A DNA stretch of 35,451 bases from an uncultured Peptostreptococcaceae bacterium (GCA_947072565.1 CAMTIM010000079.1:1-35451); one strand, 5' to 3'. Counted from the first letter of the stretch, positions 18,190-27,408 are shown. Numbers and translations are program-made. Notes: generated by a model from the letters alone, not told the origin.

Positions 18190-20077
18190 CTTTACCTCCT
18201 CTAGTTCTTCTCATTTGCTCTAAATAAATAAGAAGTACTGAAATATCAGCAGGAGATACCCCTGATATACGAGATGCTTGACCTATAGATATAGGTTTTA
18301 TATCATTAAGTTTTTGTCTAGCTTCTATTCTAAGCCCCTCTATTGATAAATAATTTATATCATCTGAAAGCTTCTTGTTTTCTAATTTTTTAAATTGATC
18401 TATTTGCTTTAATTGTTTATCTATATATCCTTCATACTTCGTCATTACAACGCATTGCTCTTTTACTTCATTAGATACGTCTTCTCCAGCACCTTTTCCT
18501 ATAGACTCTAATAAGCTATAAGTAACTTCTGGACGTTTCATAAATTCATATAAAGATAATCCAACCTTTATTTCTGATGCTCCCATTTCAACTAATAAAT
18601 GATTTACCTCTTTAGGTGTTACTCTATCAGTTTTAAATCTCTCTAATTCTTTTTCTACTGCTTCTTTTTTGTTTAAGAATCTTTGATATCTATCTTCTTT
18701 AACTAATCCTATTTCGTGACCTCTTTCAGTAAGTCTCATATCTGCATTATCTTGTCTTAAATATAATCTATATTCTGATCTAGATGTCATCATTCTGTAT
18801 GGTTCATTAGTTCCTTTAGTAACTAAATCATCTATAAGAACTCCTATATAAGCTTCTGATCTATCAAGAACAAAAGGCTCTTTTCCATCTATTTTTAATG
18901 CTGCATTTATACCAGCTATAAGACCTTGTGATGCAGCTTCTTCGTAACCTGATGTTCCGTTAAACTGACCAGCACTAAATAAGTTTTCTACACCTTTTAT
19001 TTCAAGTGTTATCTTTAATTGAGTTGGATCTATACAGTCATACTCTATTGCATATGCAGGTCTCATTATTTTAGCATTTTCAAGTCCCGCTACACTTTTA
19101 TACATTTGTAATTGTACTTCATAAGGTAAACTAGTTGATATACCTTGTATATACATCTCCTTAGTATTTAAACCTTCTGGTTCTATAAATATTTGATGTG
19201 ATTCTTTATCACTAAATCTCACAACCTTATCTTCTATAGATGGGCAATATCTTGCTCCTGTACTTTCTACTTTTCCGCTATACATAGCTGATCTATTTAA
19301 ATTACTTGTTATTATTTCATGAGTCCCTAAGTTTGTTCTTGTTAAATAACATGGTTCTTGATTTATTTTTAAGTCACCACTTAAGAAAGAGAATGGTGTT
19401 ATCTTTTCGTCACCTTCTTGTATAGACATAACAGAGAAATCTATGCTATCTCTATGAATTCTAGCAGGTGTACCAGTCTTAAATCTTCTCATATTTAATC
19501 CTAACTTAACTAATCCTTCAGTTAAGTGTTTTGAATATCCTAGTGCGTTAGGACCTTCATAGAAGTTTACTTCTCCCATATATATTTTAGAATTTAAGTA
19601 AACTCCAGTAGCTAATATAACTGCTTTAGATTCATATACACAACCTAGCTTTGTAACTACTCCGTTAACAACATTGCCTTCGTGTAATATATCTACAACT
19701 TCGTCCATAACTATATCTATATTAGGCTCATTTTCCATAGTTTTTTTCATTTCAGTGTGGTACTTAAATTTATCTGCTTGCGCTCTTAATGAATGTACTG
19801 CTGGACCTTTAGCTGTATTTAACATTCTACTTTGTATAAATGTCTTATCTGCATTTATACCCATTTGTCCACCTAATGCATCTATTTCTTTTACTAATTG
19901 ACCTTTTCCTGTTCCACCTATAGATGGATTACAAGGCATTAGTGCTATAGAATCTAGAGACATAGTAACTACTAATGTCTTTTGACCCATTCTTGCAGTA
20001 GCAAGTGCTGCTTCACATCCAGCATGTCCTGCTCCAACTACTATTACATCATATTTTCCTGCTTCGAACTTTATCAT
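18182..20077 (-). CDS. mnmG: tRNA uridine-34 carboxymethylaminomethyl modification enzyme MnmG (GidA)
   Basis: FAD enzyme that with MnmE modifies wobble U34 of several tRNAs. The 631 residues show the FAD dinucleotide motif [12 protein letters not shown] (from residue 13), [23 protein letters not shown] and a C-terminal helical domain for MnmE and tRNA. I start at the ATG at 20077, seven bases after AAGGG; an earlier in-frame ATG at 20101 has no ribosome site. The gap to mnmE holds a parS-like sequence at 20105-20120, which would fall at the very start of the longer frame. Confidence 0.96.
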   Translation of the reverse strand: MIKFEAGKYDVIVVGAGHAGCEAALATARMGQKTLVVTMSLDSIALMPCNPSIGGTGKGQLVKEIDALGGQMGINADKTFIQSRMLNTAKGPAVHSLRAQADKFKYHTEMKKTMENEPNIDIVMDEVVDILHEGNVVNGVVTKLGCVYESKAVILATGVYLNSKIYMGEVNFYEGPNALGYSKHLTEGLVKLGLNMRRFKTGTPARIHRDSIDFSVMSIQEGDEKITPFSFLSGDLKINQEPCYLTRTNLGTHEIITSNLNRSAMYSGKVESTGARYCPSIEDKVVRFSDKESHQIFIEPEGLNTKEMYIQGISTSLPYEVQLQMYKSVAGLENAKIMRPAYAIEYDCIDPTQLKITLEIKGVENLFSAGQFNGTSGYEEAASQGLIAGINAALKIDGKEPFVLDRSEAYIGVLIDDLVTKGTNEPYRMMTSRSEYRLYLRQDNADMRLTERGHEIGLVKEDRYQRFLNKKEAVEKELERFKTDRVTPKEVNHLLVEMGASEIKVGLSLYEFMKRPEVTYSLLESIGKGAGEDVSNEVKEQCVVMTKYEGYIDKQLKQIDQFKKLENKKLSDDINYLSIEGLRIEARQKLNDIKPISIGQASRISGVSPADISVLLIYLEQMRRTRGGKDE

Positions 20078-20104
20078 ATTTATGCCCTTTCTGTTAAACA
20101 TTAA

Positions 20105-20120
20105 TGTTTCACGAAAAACA
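20105..20120. promoter_or_regulatory. parS: parS-like ParB binding site
   Basis: TGTTTCACGAAAAACA matches the Bacillus parS consensus TGTTTCACGTGAAACA at 14 of 16 positions (positions 10 and 11 differ). It lies in the mnmE-mnmG gap about 4 kb from oriC, near the soj-parB genes. Firmicutes parS sites commonly lie in this part of the chromosome. Binding is inferred. Confidence 0.75.
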
Positions 20121-20202
20121 TATACAATATTAAATATATTATATAGTCTTTTATTTATATATGCTTATAATGTCCGCTTTCAAACGGCTTTTATATTTGT
20201 AT

Positions 20203-21582
20203 TTATTTCCCTATACAGAAGTTGCTAAATATAGTATCTAGTAAGTCTTCTTTTATAGTATCTCCGTTTATATATCCAAGGTAATCCCATATATTTTTAA
20301 AATCAACCTCTATAAAATCATATGGAAGATTTTGATCTATCGCTTTTATAGCATCATTTATAGATTCGTATGCTCTTAATAATGCATCTTTATGTCTAGA
20401 GTTTGTAATTACTACGCTAGAAGTATTTTTAACACTTCCTTTGTAAACCATTGACTCTATCTTTTCATGTAACTCTTCTATTCCCTTATTTTGTAGTGCA
20501 GATATTTTTATTATATTATCACTTGAAATATATTCATTTAATTTATCTTCTTCAATATTTTGCTCTAAATCTGTTTTATTTAATAATACAATAGTCTTTT
20601 TATTTTCTAATTTTTCTAGTATATCTATATCTTCATCACAAAGTTTTCTTGATGAATCTAATACCATTATAACTAAATCAGCACTATTAAATGATTCTCT
20701 TGATTTTTCTACACCTATTTTTTCTACTACATCTTCAGTTTCTCTTATCCCTGCTGTATCTACTATTTTTAAAGGTATTCCTTTTATATTTACAAATTCT
20801 TCTATAACATCTCTAGTTGTACCTGGTATATCAGTAACTATAGCTCTATTTTCTCCTAGTATAGAGTTAAGTAATGATGATTTACCTACATTTGGTTTCC
20901 CTACTATAACTGTTTTTAATCCATCTCTAAGTATTTTTCCGCTTTCAGCAGTGTCATAAAGTTTTTTAATTTCAGTTTTAAGACCTTCTGCTCTCTCTTT
21001 AAGAGTTTGATATGTTATTTCTTCAACATCCTCTTCAGAAAAATCTATTGCAACTTCTAAATGAGCTAATACTTCTGTAACGTTCATTCTTAGCTCTTTT
21101 ATTTTATTAGATAATGATCCCTCTAATTGATTTTGAGCAACTTCATGAGCCATATCAGTTTTTGCTTTTATTACATCTATTATGGCTTCAGCCTGAGATA
21201 GGTCTATTCTTCCGTTTAAGAATGCTCTTTTTGTAAACTCCCCTGCATCTGCTAGCCTTACATCTTTAGACAATATAAGCTCTAGTATTTTTTTCACAGA
21301 AATAAACCCACCGTGGCAATTTATTTCTATAACATCCTCAGCTGTATATGAGTTTGGGCCTTTCATATAAGCTAATAAAACTTCATCTATAGTATTTTCA
21401 TTATCTACAATATTCCCGTATATTAACGTTCTTTGTCTATATTCTTTTATAGTTTTTCCAGACATAGATTTAAACACTTTTTCTGCAACTTCTAGTGATT
21501 TTTCTCCACTAATTCTTATTATACCTATACCACCTTCACCAGGTGCTGTTGCGATTGCTGCTATAGTATCATCTATAAACAA
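20203..21582 (-). CDS. mnmE: tRNA modification GTPase MnmE (TrmE)
   Basis: Potassium-dependent GTPase that, with MnmG, places a carboxymethylaminomethyl group on U34 of tRNA. The 459 residues show the N-terminal folate-binding domain (DDTIAAIATAPGEGGIGIIRISG), a helical domain interrupted by a G domain with GKPNVGKSSLLN, DIPGTTRD, DTAGIRE and NKTD, and the C-terminal Cys in the FCIGK end. I start at a TTG (21582), six bases after AGAGGTG; the GTG at 21591 is part of that Shine-Dalgarno sequence. Transcribed after the jag terminator. Confidence 0.96.
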   Translation of the reverse strand: MFIDDTIAAIATAPGEGGIGIIRISGEKSLEVAEKVFKSMSGKTIKEYRQRTLIYGNIVDNENTIDEVLLAYMKGPNSYTAEDVIEINCHGGFISVKKILELILSKDVRLADAGEFTKRAFLNGRIDLSQAEAIIDVIKAKTDMAHEVAQNQLEGSLSNKIKELRMNVTEVLAHLEVAIDFSEEDVEEITYQTLKERAEGLKTEIKKLYDTAESGKILRDGLKTVIVGKPNVGKSSLLNSILGENRAIVTDIPGTTRDVIEEFVNIKGIPLKIVDTAGIRETEDVVEKIGVEKSRESFNSADLVIMVLDSSRKLCDEDIDILEKLENKKTIVLLNKTDLEQNIEEDKLNEYISSDNIIKISALQNKGIEELHEKIESMVYKGSVKNTSSVVITNSRHKDALLRAYESINDAIKAIDQNLPYDFIEVDFKNIWDYLGYINGDTIKEDLLDTIFSNFCIGK

Positions 21583-21658
21583 ATATATCACCTCTTATTA
21601 TTTAATTTCGTTACTTTTAATTGTTTCCTTAATCCTAACATTATATAAAATAAATGAC

Positions 21659-21689
21659 AAAAATAAAACCCCCTATTATATAGGAGGTT
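21659..21689 (-). terminator. Terminator after jag
   Basis: Nine-pair stem ACCTCCTAT/ATAGGGGGT (one G-U pair) with an ATA loop, followed on the minus strand by TTTATTTTTG. It closes the transcript containing yidC and jag. Confidence 0.9.
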
Positions 21690-21694
21690 AGGTT

Positions 21695-22321
21695 TTATCT
21701 TTTGTACTCTATTACTAATCTTCTGTAAGGATCAGTTCCTTCACTGTATGTACTTACATATTTATCATTTTGAAGAGCAGAATGAACTATTCTTCTCTCA
21801 TAAGGATTCATATAATCTAGTTTTTTAGTTTTTTTAGTCTTAGCAACTTCTCGAGCTACTTTATTAGCATATCTTATTAAAGACTCTTCTCTCTTAGATC
21901 TATAATTTTCAATATCTACAAGTACTCTCATATGAGAATCTTTATTTATTTTGTTAAGAGCTAATCCAGTTAAAAATTGTATAGAATCTAGAGTTTCACC
22001 TCTTCTACCAATTAGTGAAGCTGCATCCTTACCTTCTATGTCTACTTTAATTAAATTGTTTTCTTGATTAACATTTACCTTTGCTTCTATTTTAGAATTT
22101 TTAAGTATTGTCTCTACAAACTTCTTAGCTATATCTGATTCTGTTTCAATAACTGTAAATTTGTATAAACCTTCCTTAGCCCCTATAAATCCTAAAAACC
22201 CTTTAGTTGCTTGTTGTAAAACTTCAACTTCTAAGTCTTTCGAATTCACATTAAGCTTAGCCATTGCCTTGCTTATAGCTTCTTCTTTAGTTTTACTTTT
22301 TATTTCTAGGCTTACTCTCAT
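21695..22321 (-). CDS. jag: RNA-binding protein Jag (KhpB)
   Basis: The 208-residue protein has a Jag N-terminal domain (1-50), a KH domain with the GRRGETLDSIQFL loop (about 103-115) and an R3H domain at the end (NPYERRIVHSALQ...GTDPYRRLVIEYKR). It binds RNA, pairs with KhpA in Gram-positives and has been linked to cell division and sporulation. GGAGG is nine bases before the ATG. It overlaps the end of yidC by 29 bases in another frame, which suggests coupling. Confidence 0.94.
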   Translation of the reverse strand: MRVSLEIKSKTKEEAISKAMAKLNVNSKDLEVEVLQQATKGFLGFIGAKEGLYKFTVIETESDIAKKFVETILKNSKIEAKVNVNQENNLIKVDIEGKDAASLIGRRGETLDSIQFLTGLALNKINKDSHMRVLVDIENYRSKREESLIRYANKVAREVAKTKKTKKLDYMNPYERRIVHSALQNDKYVSTYSEGTDPYRRLVIEYKR

Positions 22322-22994
22322 CTATTACTTCCTCCTTAGAATTAGCCAGTTTAGCTCTTAAAGGATTCATTACTAAGTAGTGTTGAGCTATAGAGAATAA
22401 GTTACCTGCAGTCCAATATAATGTAAGACCTGCTGGGAACATGAATCCCCAATATAACATCATTGCAGACATTACATATGTCATAATCTTCATAGATCCT
22501 TGTTGTTGATCCTTTGGCATCATTAACATTTGCATTACAAATGTAGTTACCCCTGATACTATAGCTAATATATAATCTGGCTTAGTTAAATTCTGTACCC
22601 ATAAAAATACCATATCGGCATTTGCAAAAGCAGCTTTATCTGCAAAAACTCCATAAGCTACAGGATCTCTTAATACTGCATATAGTCCAAATAATATTGG
22701 CATTTGTATTAATAATGGTAAACATCCTGCTAATGGATTAATCTTAGCTTCTTTATATAAATTCATTATCTCTTGTTGTTGTTTTTCTGGCTTATTTTTA
22801 TATTTTTCTTGTATTTCTTTCATCTTAGGTTGTATGTCTTGCATTGCCTTTGTTGACTTAGTTTGCTTTATTGTAAGTGGTAATAATAAAACCTTTACAA
22901 ATATTGTGAATAGTATAATTGAAAGTCCATAATTATGAATAAATTCAACTATTATTCTTAGCACGTCACCTAATAAATTACTTATAATGCTCAA
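22293..22994 (-). CDS. yidC: Membrane protein insertase YidC (SpoIIIJ/OxaA)
   Basis: Inserts and folds membrane proteins with or without SecYEG. The 233 residues show five hydrophobic segments, including NYGLSIILFTIFVKVLLLPLTIKQTKSTKAM and NPLAGCLPLLIQMPILFGLYAVLRDP, typical of the core insertase. There is no lipoprotein box like that of Bacillus SpoIIIJ; the N-terminal membrane segment serves instead, as in other clostridia. The start is a TTG eight bases after AGGAGG. In Bacillus SpoIIIJ is needed for forespore development; a similar role here is inferred. Confidence 0.95.
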   Translation of the reverse strand: MSIISNLLGDVLRIIVEFIHNYGLSIILFTIFVKVLLLPLTIKQTKSTKAMQDIQPKMKEIQEKYKNKPEKQQQEIMNLYKEAKINPLAGCLPLLIQMPILFGLYAVLRDPVAYGVFADKAAFANADMVFLWVQNLTKPDYILAIVSGVTTFVMQMLMMPKDQQQGSMKIMTYVMSAMMLYWGFMFPAGLTLYWTAGNLFSIAQHYLVMNPLRAKLANSKEEVIDESKPRNKK

Positions 22995-23024
22995 TGTTTA
23001 TACCTCCTACAGTATCTTTTCTTT

Positions 23025-23276
23025 TTATTTTAGAGGATCATAACCACCCGGATGAAAAGGATGACATTTTGATACTCGTCTTATCGTTAAATACAGGCCT
23101 TTTATTAATCCATATTTCCTAAAGGCTTCTATTGAATATTGTGAACATGTTGGATAAAATCTACAGGTAGGCCCTTTTAAAGGAGATATAAATTTTTGAT
23201 AAAATCTAACCAAACAAATACATAATTTCGATAAGTATCTATTTATTTCCTTTAATATAAATTTTATTTTTTTCAA
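23025..23276 (-). CDS. yidD: Membrane protein insertion efficiency factor YidD
   Basis: Small membrane-associated protein that aids YidC. The 83 residues hold the family motifs [34 protein letters not shown] and [12 protein letters not shown] with conserved Cys residues. The frame is open further upstream to a TTG at 23291, but GGAGG lies inside that extension and eight bases before the TTG at 23276, which I choose. Lies between rnpA and yidC as usual. Confidence 0.94.
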   Translation of the reverse strand: MKKIKFILKEINRYLSKLCICLVRFYQKFISPLKGPTCRFYPTCSQYSIEAFRKYGLIKGLYLTIRRVSKCHPFHPGGYDPLK

Positions 23277-23300
23277 TTTAAAGACCTCCAAATTAAATAA

Positions 23301-23654
23301 CTATTGTTCATCTAACTTAATATTTGCTTTTTTCATTAAATGATTCATAGATTTTTCAATGTTTTTATAATCTACATCTTTTATTGCTACTCTAGCTATA
23401 AAAACTAAATCATATCCATTTTTAACTTTTTCATCAATATTTAATCTATATGCTTCTTTTATTCTTCTTCTTATCTTATTTCTAGTAATAGCTTTTCCTA
23501 CCTTTTTAGAAACTGATATTCCCACTCGAGTAGAATCTGATTTGTTATCTAGTATATACATTACTAAGTGCTTATTTGCAAAAGATTTGCCGTGTTTATA
23601 CACTTTTCTAAAATCAGAGTCTTTTTTCAAGCCCTTTGTTCTGTTAAAGTCCAT
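23301..23654 (-). CDS. rnpA: Ribonuclease P protein component
   Basis: Protein subunit that helps the RNase P RNA bind pre-tRNA and trim 5' leaders. The 117 residues include the RNR motif ITRNKIRRRIKEAYR and GISVSKKVGKA. I choose the ATG at 23654, eight bases after GGAGGG; the GTG at 23675 lies before that site. It follows the rpmH terminator, so it depends on read-through or on a weak promoter near a TATAAT right after the hairpin. Confidence 0.95.
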   Translation of the reverse strand: MDFNRTKGLKKDSDFRKVYKHGKSFANKHLVMYILDNKSDSTRVGISVSKKVGKAITRNKIRRRIKEAYRLNIDEKVKNGYDLVFIARVAIKDVDYKNIEKSMNHLMKKANIKLDEQ

Positions 23655-23692
23655 CTTAAAACCCTCCGTAAACACAGCTCATAATTATACAC

Positions 23693-23721
23693 AAAAAGGC
23701 CACTTTCGCAGCGGCCTTTTT
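23693..23721 (-). terminator. Terminator between rpmH and rnpA
   Basis: AAAAAGGCC/GGCCTTTTT hairpin six bases past the rpmH stop codon, with a T run on the minus strand. It could attenuate rnpA relative to rpmH. Confidence 0.88.
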
Positions 23722-23727
23722 TAATTA

Positions 23728-23862
23728 TTAATGAGTTAATCTATTTCTTCCTTTAGCTCTTCTTCTTCTTAACACGTTTCTTCCGTTAGACGTCTTCATT
23801 CTCTTTCTGAAACCATGTTCTTTACTTCTTTGTCTTTTCTTTGGCTGATAAGTTCTTTTCAT
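23728..23862 (-). CDS. rpmH: 50S ribosomal protein L34
   Basis: Read directly on the minus strand: 44 residues starting [18 protein letters not shown] and ending [13 protein letters not shown], the standard, very basic L34. It binds 23S rRNA late in 50S assembly. AAGGCGGTG lies ahead of the ATG. It is the first gene left of the origin, as in most bacteria, with a consensus promoter about 75 bases upstream. Confidence 0.97.
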   Translation of the reverse strand: MKRTYQPKKRQRSKEHGFRKRMKTSNGRNVLRRRRAKGRNRLTH

Positions 23863-23938
23863 CTATTGCACCGCCTTTCAGATTTTTTCCGTTTATAAAA
23901 ATAATAACTTTACCCTCAAAGTAAACATAACACATACA

Positions 23939-23967
23939 ATTATAAATGCTTTTATATTTGTTGTCAA
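23939..23967 (-). promoter_or_regulatory. rpmH promoter
   Basis: Minus strand: TTGACA (23967-23962), 17-base spacer, TATAAT (23944-23939). A perfect sigma-A consensus, the best promoter in the window, directed away from oriC. Confidence 0.93.
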
Positions 23968-23995
23968 CGTGTTTTTGGACTGCTTAAACAACAAA

Positions 23996-24033
23996 ATAAC
24001 TTACATTAATATTATATATATTTTGTAAGTTAT
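23996..24033. repeat. Perfect 10-bp inverted repeat in oriC
   Basis: ATAACTTACA and its exact complement TGTAAGTTAT separated by 18 A/T bases, centred about 45 bases upstream of the rpmH -35. No following T run, so not a terminator. It could be an operator for a dimeric regulator or a cruciform-prone element; no protein is known to me for this site. Confidence 0.6.
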
Positions 24034-24538
24034 ATATAAAGTATACAAACTGAGATAGTTAATATTACTAACATTACTCCTCTGTGTATATATTATTTTA
24101 AAAATCACTCCTAATTGTTGATATTTATAATGTGTACTAATTTATCAACAGGCTTGTGTTCTTGTGGATAAATTAATTATAAAATCTTGAAGTTTGACAT
24201 TTATTCTGATATTATTAATATACTTGTTGATAATGTTCATAAAAGATATCAACTTATTAACGTTATTCACAAGCTGTGGATATAAATGTGTATAACTTAT
24301 AATTATTCTGCTAATAATTTAGTTATTAAGCACGTTTATTATATCTTGATACTATTTATAATTTTATATACATATTGTTTATATCTTTTTTACAATTTCG
24401 CAATAATTTATATTCTTAGTATTTTATCCACATGATTATCCATAAGTTTCGTTATTAAATGAAAATAATATATTTTTTTGTCTTTTTTGTTAATAACTTT
24501 GTGGAAAATGTTAATTATTCTGTTCGGAGGTTTATATT

Positions 24539-25858
24539 ATGGATATAGTTTCTTTATGGGACAAAACACTGCAATTAATAAAAGGTGAGTTATCTCCACC
24601 TAGTTTTAATGCTTTTTTTAAGCAAATAGTACCTTTAAAAATATACATGAGCGATTTAATACTTTTAGCACCTAATGATTTTACTAAAGGTATATTAGAA
24701 GATAGATATTTAAATCTAATAGAAAGCTCTGTAAATCAACTATCATTAAAAAAATATCATGTTAAATTTGTTTTAAATGAAAAAGATGTAGATGGGTTAG
24801 GAGAAGAGGTTCAAAATTCTTCAAATAAAAAAAATCACCCTAATTTAAATCCTAAATATACTTTTGATACATTTGTTATAGGTAATAGTAATAGATTTGC
24901 ACACGCTGCATGTGTTGCAGTTGCTGAATCTCCTGCTAAAGCATATAACCCTCTTTTCTTATATGGAGGTGTTGGTTTAGGAAAAACGCATTTAATGCAT
25001 GCTATAGGACATCATATAGTGAGTCAAAAAAAAGATCCTAAAGTTGTTTACGTCTCTTCTGAAAAATTTACAAATGAACTTATAAACTCTATAAAAGACG
25101 ACCGAAATGAAGAGTTTAGAAATAAGTACAGAAATGTAGATATATTACTTATAGATGATATTCAATTTATAGCTGGAAAAGAAAGAACGCAAGAAGAATT
25201 TTTCCATACTTTTAATTCATTACATGAAGCTAATAAACAAATAATAATTTCTAGCGATAGACCACCTAAGGAAATACCTACACTAGAGGATAGATTAAGA
25301 TCTAGATTTGAAATGGGACTTATAACAGACATTCAAGCTCCTGATTTCGAAACTAGAATAGCAATTCTTAGAAAAAAAGCTCAAATGGAAAACATTGATG
25401 TTTCAAATGAAGTGACTACTTATATAGCTAAAAATATAAAATCTAATATAAGGGAATTAGAAGGAGCACTTACTAGAGTTATAGCTTATTCTTCTCTTAC
25501 TAATAGAACAATATCTTTTGAACTTGCAGTAGAAGCGTTGAAAGACATAATTACTTCTTCTAAAAATGAAGAAATTACCGTAACAAGAATTAAAGAGAAG
25601 GTAGCTTCTGTATTTGATATAAAAATGGAAGACTTTAATTCAAAGAAAAGAACTAGATCAATAGCTTATCCAAGACAAATAGCAATGTATTTGTCTCGTG
25701 AACTTACAGATTTATCTCTTCCTAAAATCGGGGAAGCTTTTGGAGGTCGTGACCATACAACTGTTATTCATGCTCATGATAAGATTATTAAAAATATAGA
25801 AACAAATGAAGAAATTAAGATAAAAATAGACAAAATAATATCAGATTTAAAAGGATAA
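24539..25858 (+). CDS. dnaA: Chromosomal replication initiator DnaA
   Basis: Binds DnaA boxes, opens the origin and recruits the helicase; also a transcription factor. The 439 residues show domain I (1-80, helicase and partner binding), a short linker (about 81-105), the AAA+ domain with Walker A GGVGLGKT (143-150) and Walker B LLIDD (203-207), and domain IV with the DNA-binding signature [19 protein letters not shown] near the end. The linker is short compared with many DnaA proteins. GGAGG lies eight bases before the ATG. DnaA boxes lie on both sides of the gene, consistent with autoregulation. Confidence 0.98.
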   Translation: MDIVSLWDKTLQLIKGELSPPSFNAFFKQIVPLKIYMSDLILLAPNDFTKGILEDRYLNLIESSVNQLSLKKYHVKFVLNEKDVDGLGEEVQNSSNKKNHPNLNPKYTFDTFVIGNSNRFAHAACVAVAESPAKAYNPLFLYGGVGLGKTHLMHAIGHHIVSQKKDPKVVYVSSEKFTNELINSIKDDRNEEFRNKYRNVDILLIDDIQFIAGKERTQEEFFHTFNSLHEANKQIIISSDRPPKEIPTLEDRLRSRFEMGLITDIQAPDFETRIAILRKKAQMENIDVSNEVTTYIAKNIKSNIRELEGALTRVIAYSSLTNRTISFELAVEALKDIITSSKNEEITVTRIKEKVASVFDIKMEDFNSKKRTRSIAYPRQIAMYLSRELTDLSLPKIGEAFGGRDHTTVIHAHDKIIKNIETNEEIKIKIDKIISDLKG

Positions 25859-25874
25859 TTTATAAACAATTGTC

Positions 25875-26099
25875 TGTGGATATGGTGTTGATGAAATGTT
25901 AGTAATATTTTATGTCTAATTTTATACACAAAATATTATATTTTAACTAACAAAGATATTAACACTTTATACACAGGTTGATATCTTTGCGTCTATTTTG
26001 ATTGATATAGTTATACACATTATCAACAACACCTACTACTATTACTACTATTATTTTTATTTATTTTTTTATATAAATGCCACGAGGAGGTTATCCACA
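25875..26099 (+). other. oriC: oriC, downstream part: dnaA-dnaN gap with DnaA boxes and unwinding element
   Basis: DnaA boxes: ATATCCACA 25875 (-), TTATACACA 25922, 25967 and 26011 (+), TTATCAACA 26020 (+) and a perfect TTATCCACA 26091 (+). Directly after the 26011/26020 pair comes CTA CTA CTA TTA CTA CTA TTA (26033-26053); on the complementary strand this is a 3'-GAT/AAT-5' series, the DnaA-trio that guides DnaA onto single strands in Bacillus. A T-rich stretch follows to about 26085. This arrangement marks the probable unwinding site. The pattern is seen; activity is inferred from Bacillus. Confidence 0.85.
26091..26099 (+). promoter_or_regulatory. DnaA box inside the dnaN ribosome binding region
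   Basis: A perfect TTATCCACA fills the spacer between the GAGGAGG Shine-Dalgarno sequence and the TTG start codon of dnaN. It may be part of oriC or may let DnaA act on dnaN expression. Confidence 0.7.
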
Positions 26100-27209
26100 T
26101 TGAAAATAATTTGTAATCAAAAAGTCTTAGCTCATAAGATAGGTATTTCTCAAAAAGCTATTAACGGAAAAACAACTTTAGAGCTTCTAAAAGGGATATT
26201 ATTATCAGCTAAAGGTGATCAATTAAAGTTAACTGGATATGATTTAGAAATAGGGATAGAAACTTATACACAAGCAGAAGTAATTCAAGAAGGTGAAATA
26301 GTAGTAAATGCTAAGCTTTTTGGGGATATAATTAGAAAGTTACCAGATTCATTTGTTGAGATAGAAACTGATGATGAAAACAATGTTTACATAAACTGTG
26401 TTAACTCAAGATTTAAAATAAAAGGAGATTCTGCAAAAGAATTCCCTAAGTTACCAGATGTAAGCAAAGAAGATTTATACAATATACCTCAAGACTTATT
26501 AAAAAACATGATAAAACAAACTGTATTTGCTATATCTCAAGATCAAACAAAACCAATACTAATGGGTGAGCTTTTAGAAATAATTAATGGAAACATAAGC
26601 TTAGTTGCAATAGATGGATATAGATTAGCAGTTAAAAGTTGCAAAATAGATAATATGATAACTGATGCAAAAGTAATCATACCTGGAAAAGCACTGACTG
26701 ATGTAAATAGCTTATTATCATTAGAAGAAGATGATGTAAAAGTTGGGTTTGACGATAAAAATGCAATCTTTATAATTAGTGACACTAAAATTATAACAAG
26801 ACTTTTAGAAGGAGAATTTATAGATTATAAAAAACTACTTCCGAGAGAACATAATTCAAAAGTAAAACTAAACACTAAAAGTTTATTAAACAGTATTGAA
26901 AGAGCATCATTATTATCTCAATCAGAAAAAAATAACTTAATAAAATTATCAATAAGAGATAGTGTTATGGCTATAACTTCTAATACAGATAAAGGAAATG
27001 TATATGAGGAAGTAGCTTTGGAATTAGAAGGGGACTATTTAGATATAGCATTTAACTCAAGATATTTCTTAGAAGGATTAAAAAATATTGATAGTGAAGA
27101 AATCTTTATAGAATTTACGACAAATGTAAATCCTTGTATAATAAAACCTGCTGATGGAGCTAAGTATACATACTTATTACTTCCAGTTAGAATATCATCA
27201 AATATATAA
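26100..27209 (+). CDS. dnaN: DNA polymerase III beta subunit (sliding clamp)
   Basis: Ring-shaped clamp that tethers polymerase to DNA. The 369-residue protein has three clamp domains; conserved stretches include LAHKIGISQKAINGKTTLELLKGILL near the start, the IDGYRLAVKS segment, and YTYLLLPVRI at the C-terminus (hydrophobic pocket). The frame is open to an upstream ATG at 25998, but that runs through the origin repeats. GGAGG lies nine bases before the TTG at 26100, which gives MKIICNQKVLAHKI, a normal N-terminus. Followed by a terminator. Confidence 0.96.
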   Translation: MKIICNQKVLAHKIGISQKAINGKTTLELLKGILLSAKGDQLKLTGYDLEIGIETYTQAEVIQEGEIVVNAKLFGDIIRKLPDSFVEIETDDENNVYINCVNSRFKIKGDSAKEFPKLPDVSKEDLYNIPQDLLKNMIKQTVFAISQDQTKPILMGELLEIINGNISLVAIDGYRLAVKSCKIDNMITDAKVIIPGKALTDVNSLLSLEEDDVKVGFDDKNAIFIISDTKIITRLLEGEFIDYKKLLPREHNSKVKLNTKSLLNSIERASLLSQSEKNNLIKLSIRDSVMAITSNTDKGNVYEEVALELEGDYLDIAFNSRYFLEGLKNIDSEEIFIEFTTNVNPCIIKPADGAKYTYLLLPVRISSNI

Positions 27210-27216
27210 CACAGAC

Positions 27217-27270
27217 AAAGGGAGTGTCGCAAAATGATTTCGAAATCATTATATGTAACACTCCCCTTTT
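27217..27270 (+). terminator. Terminator after dnaN
   Basis: GGGAGTGT/ACACTCCC outer stem closing an inner ATGATTTC/GAAATCAT hairpin, then CTTTT. It separates dnaN from the yaaA-recF-gyrBA unit. Confidence 0.85.
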
Positions 27271-27353
27271 AATAGTCTTAAAAAGTGTATGTTTTGTGCA
27301 AAAATAGTAAAATCCTCTTTTATTTTGATGCGTGCCGTTGTAAGTAAATTTGT

Positions 27354-27362
27354 GATATAATA
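27354..27362 (+). promoter_or_regulatory. Extended -10 promoter of yaaA-recF-gyrB-gyrA
   Basis: TGATATAAT (27354-27362) is an extended -10 match about 45 bases before the yaaA ATG. The -35 is poor. Confidence 0.6.
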
Positions 27363-27408
27363 TATTTTTAGCGTAATAGAGTAAAATAATAGATAGGAGG
27401 AAATAATT

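Larger units (their letters stand above)
23863..24538. other. oriC: oriC, upstream part: rpmH-dnaA intergenic DnaA-box region
   Basis: This 676-base AT-rich gap has no gene. DnaA boxes (TTATNCACA, at most one mismatch): TTATCAACA 24142 (+), perfect 24163 (-), TTATCAACA 24225 (-), TTATTCACA 24263 (+), ATATCCACA 24275 (-), TTATACACA 24287 (-), perfect 24424 (+), TTATCCATA 24436 (+), TTTTCCACA 24500 (-); coordinates are left ends. They fill the half next to dnaA. The rpmH half holds the rpmH promoter and a 10-base inverted repeat. Box clusters here, with a second set after dnaA, match the bipartite origins of Bacillus and C. difficile. A dnaA promoter is not clear. Confidence 0.88.

Noticed and set aside
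20162-20190. A possible hairpin (GCCGTTT...AAGCGG on the minus strand) after mnmE as a terminator.
   Set aside because: The stem leaves a two-base loop and there is no T run; mnmE-mnmG read-through is more likely.
25998-26099. The longer dnaN frame starting at 25998.
   Set aside because: It translates the DnaA boxes, trio and T-rich region into low-complexity Tyr/Phe sequence. A strong Shine-Dalgarno and normal clamp N-terminus support the TTG at 26100.
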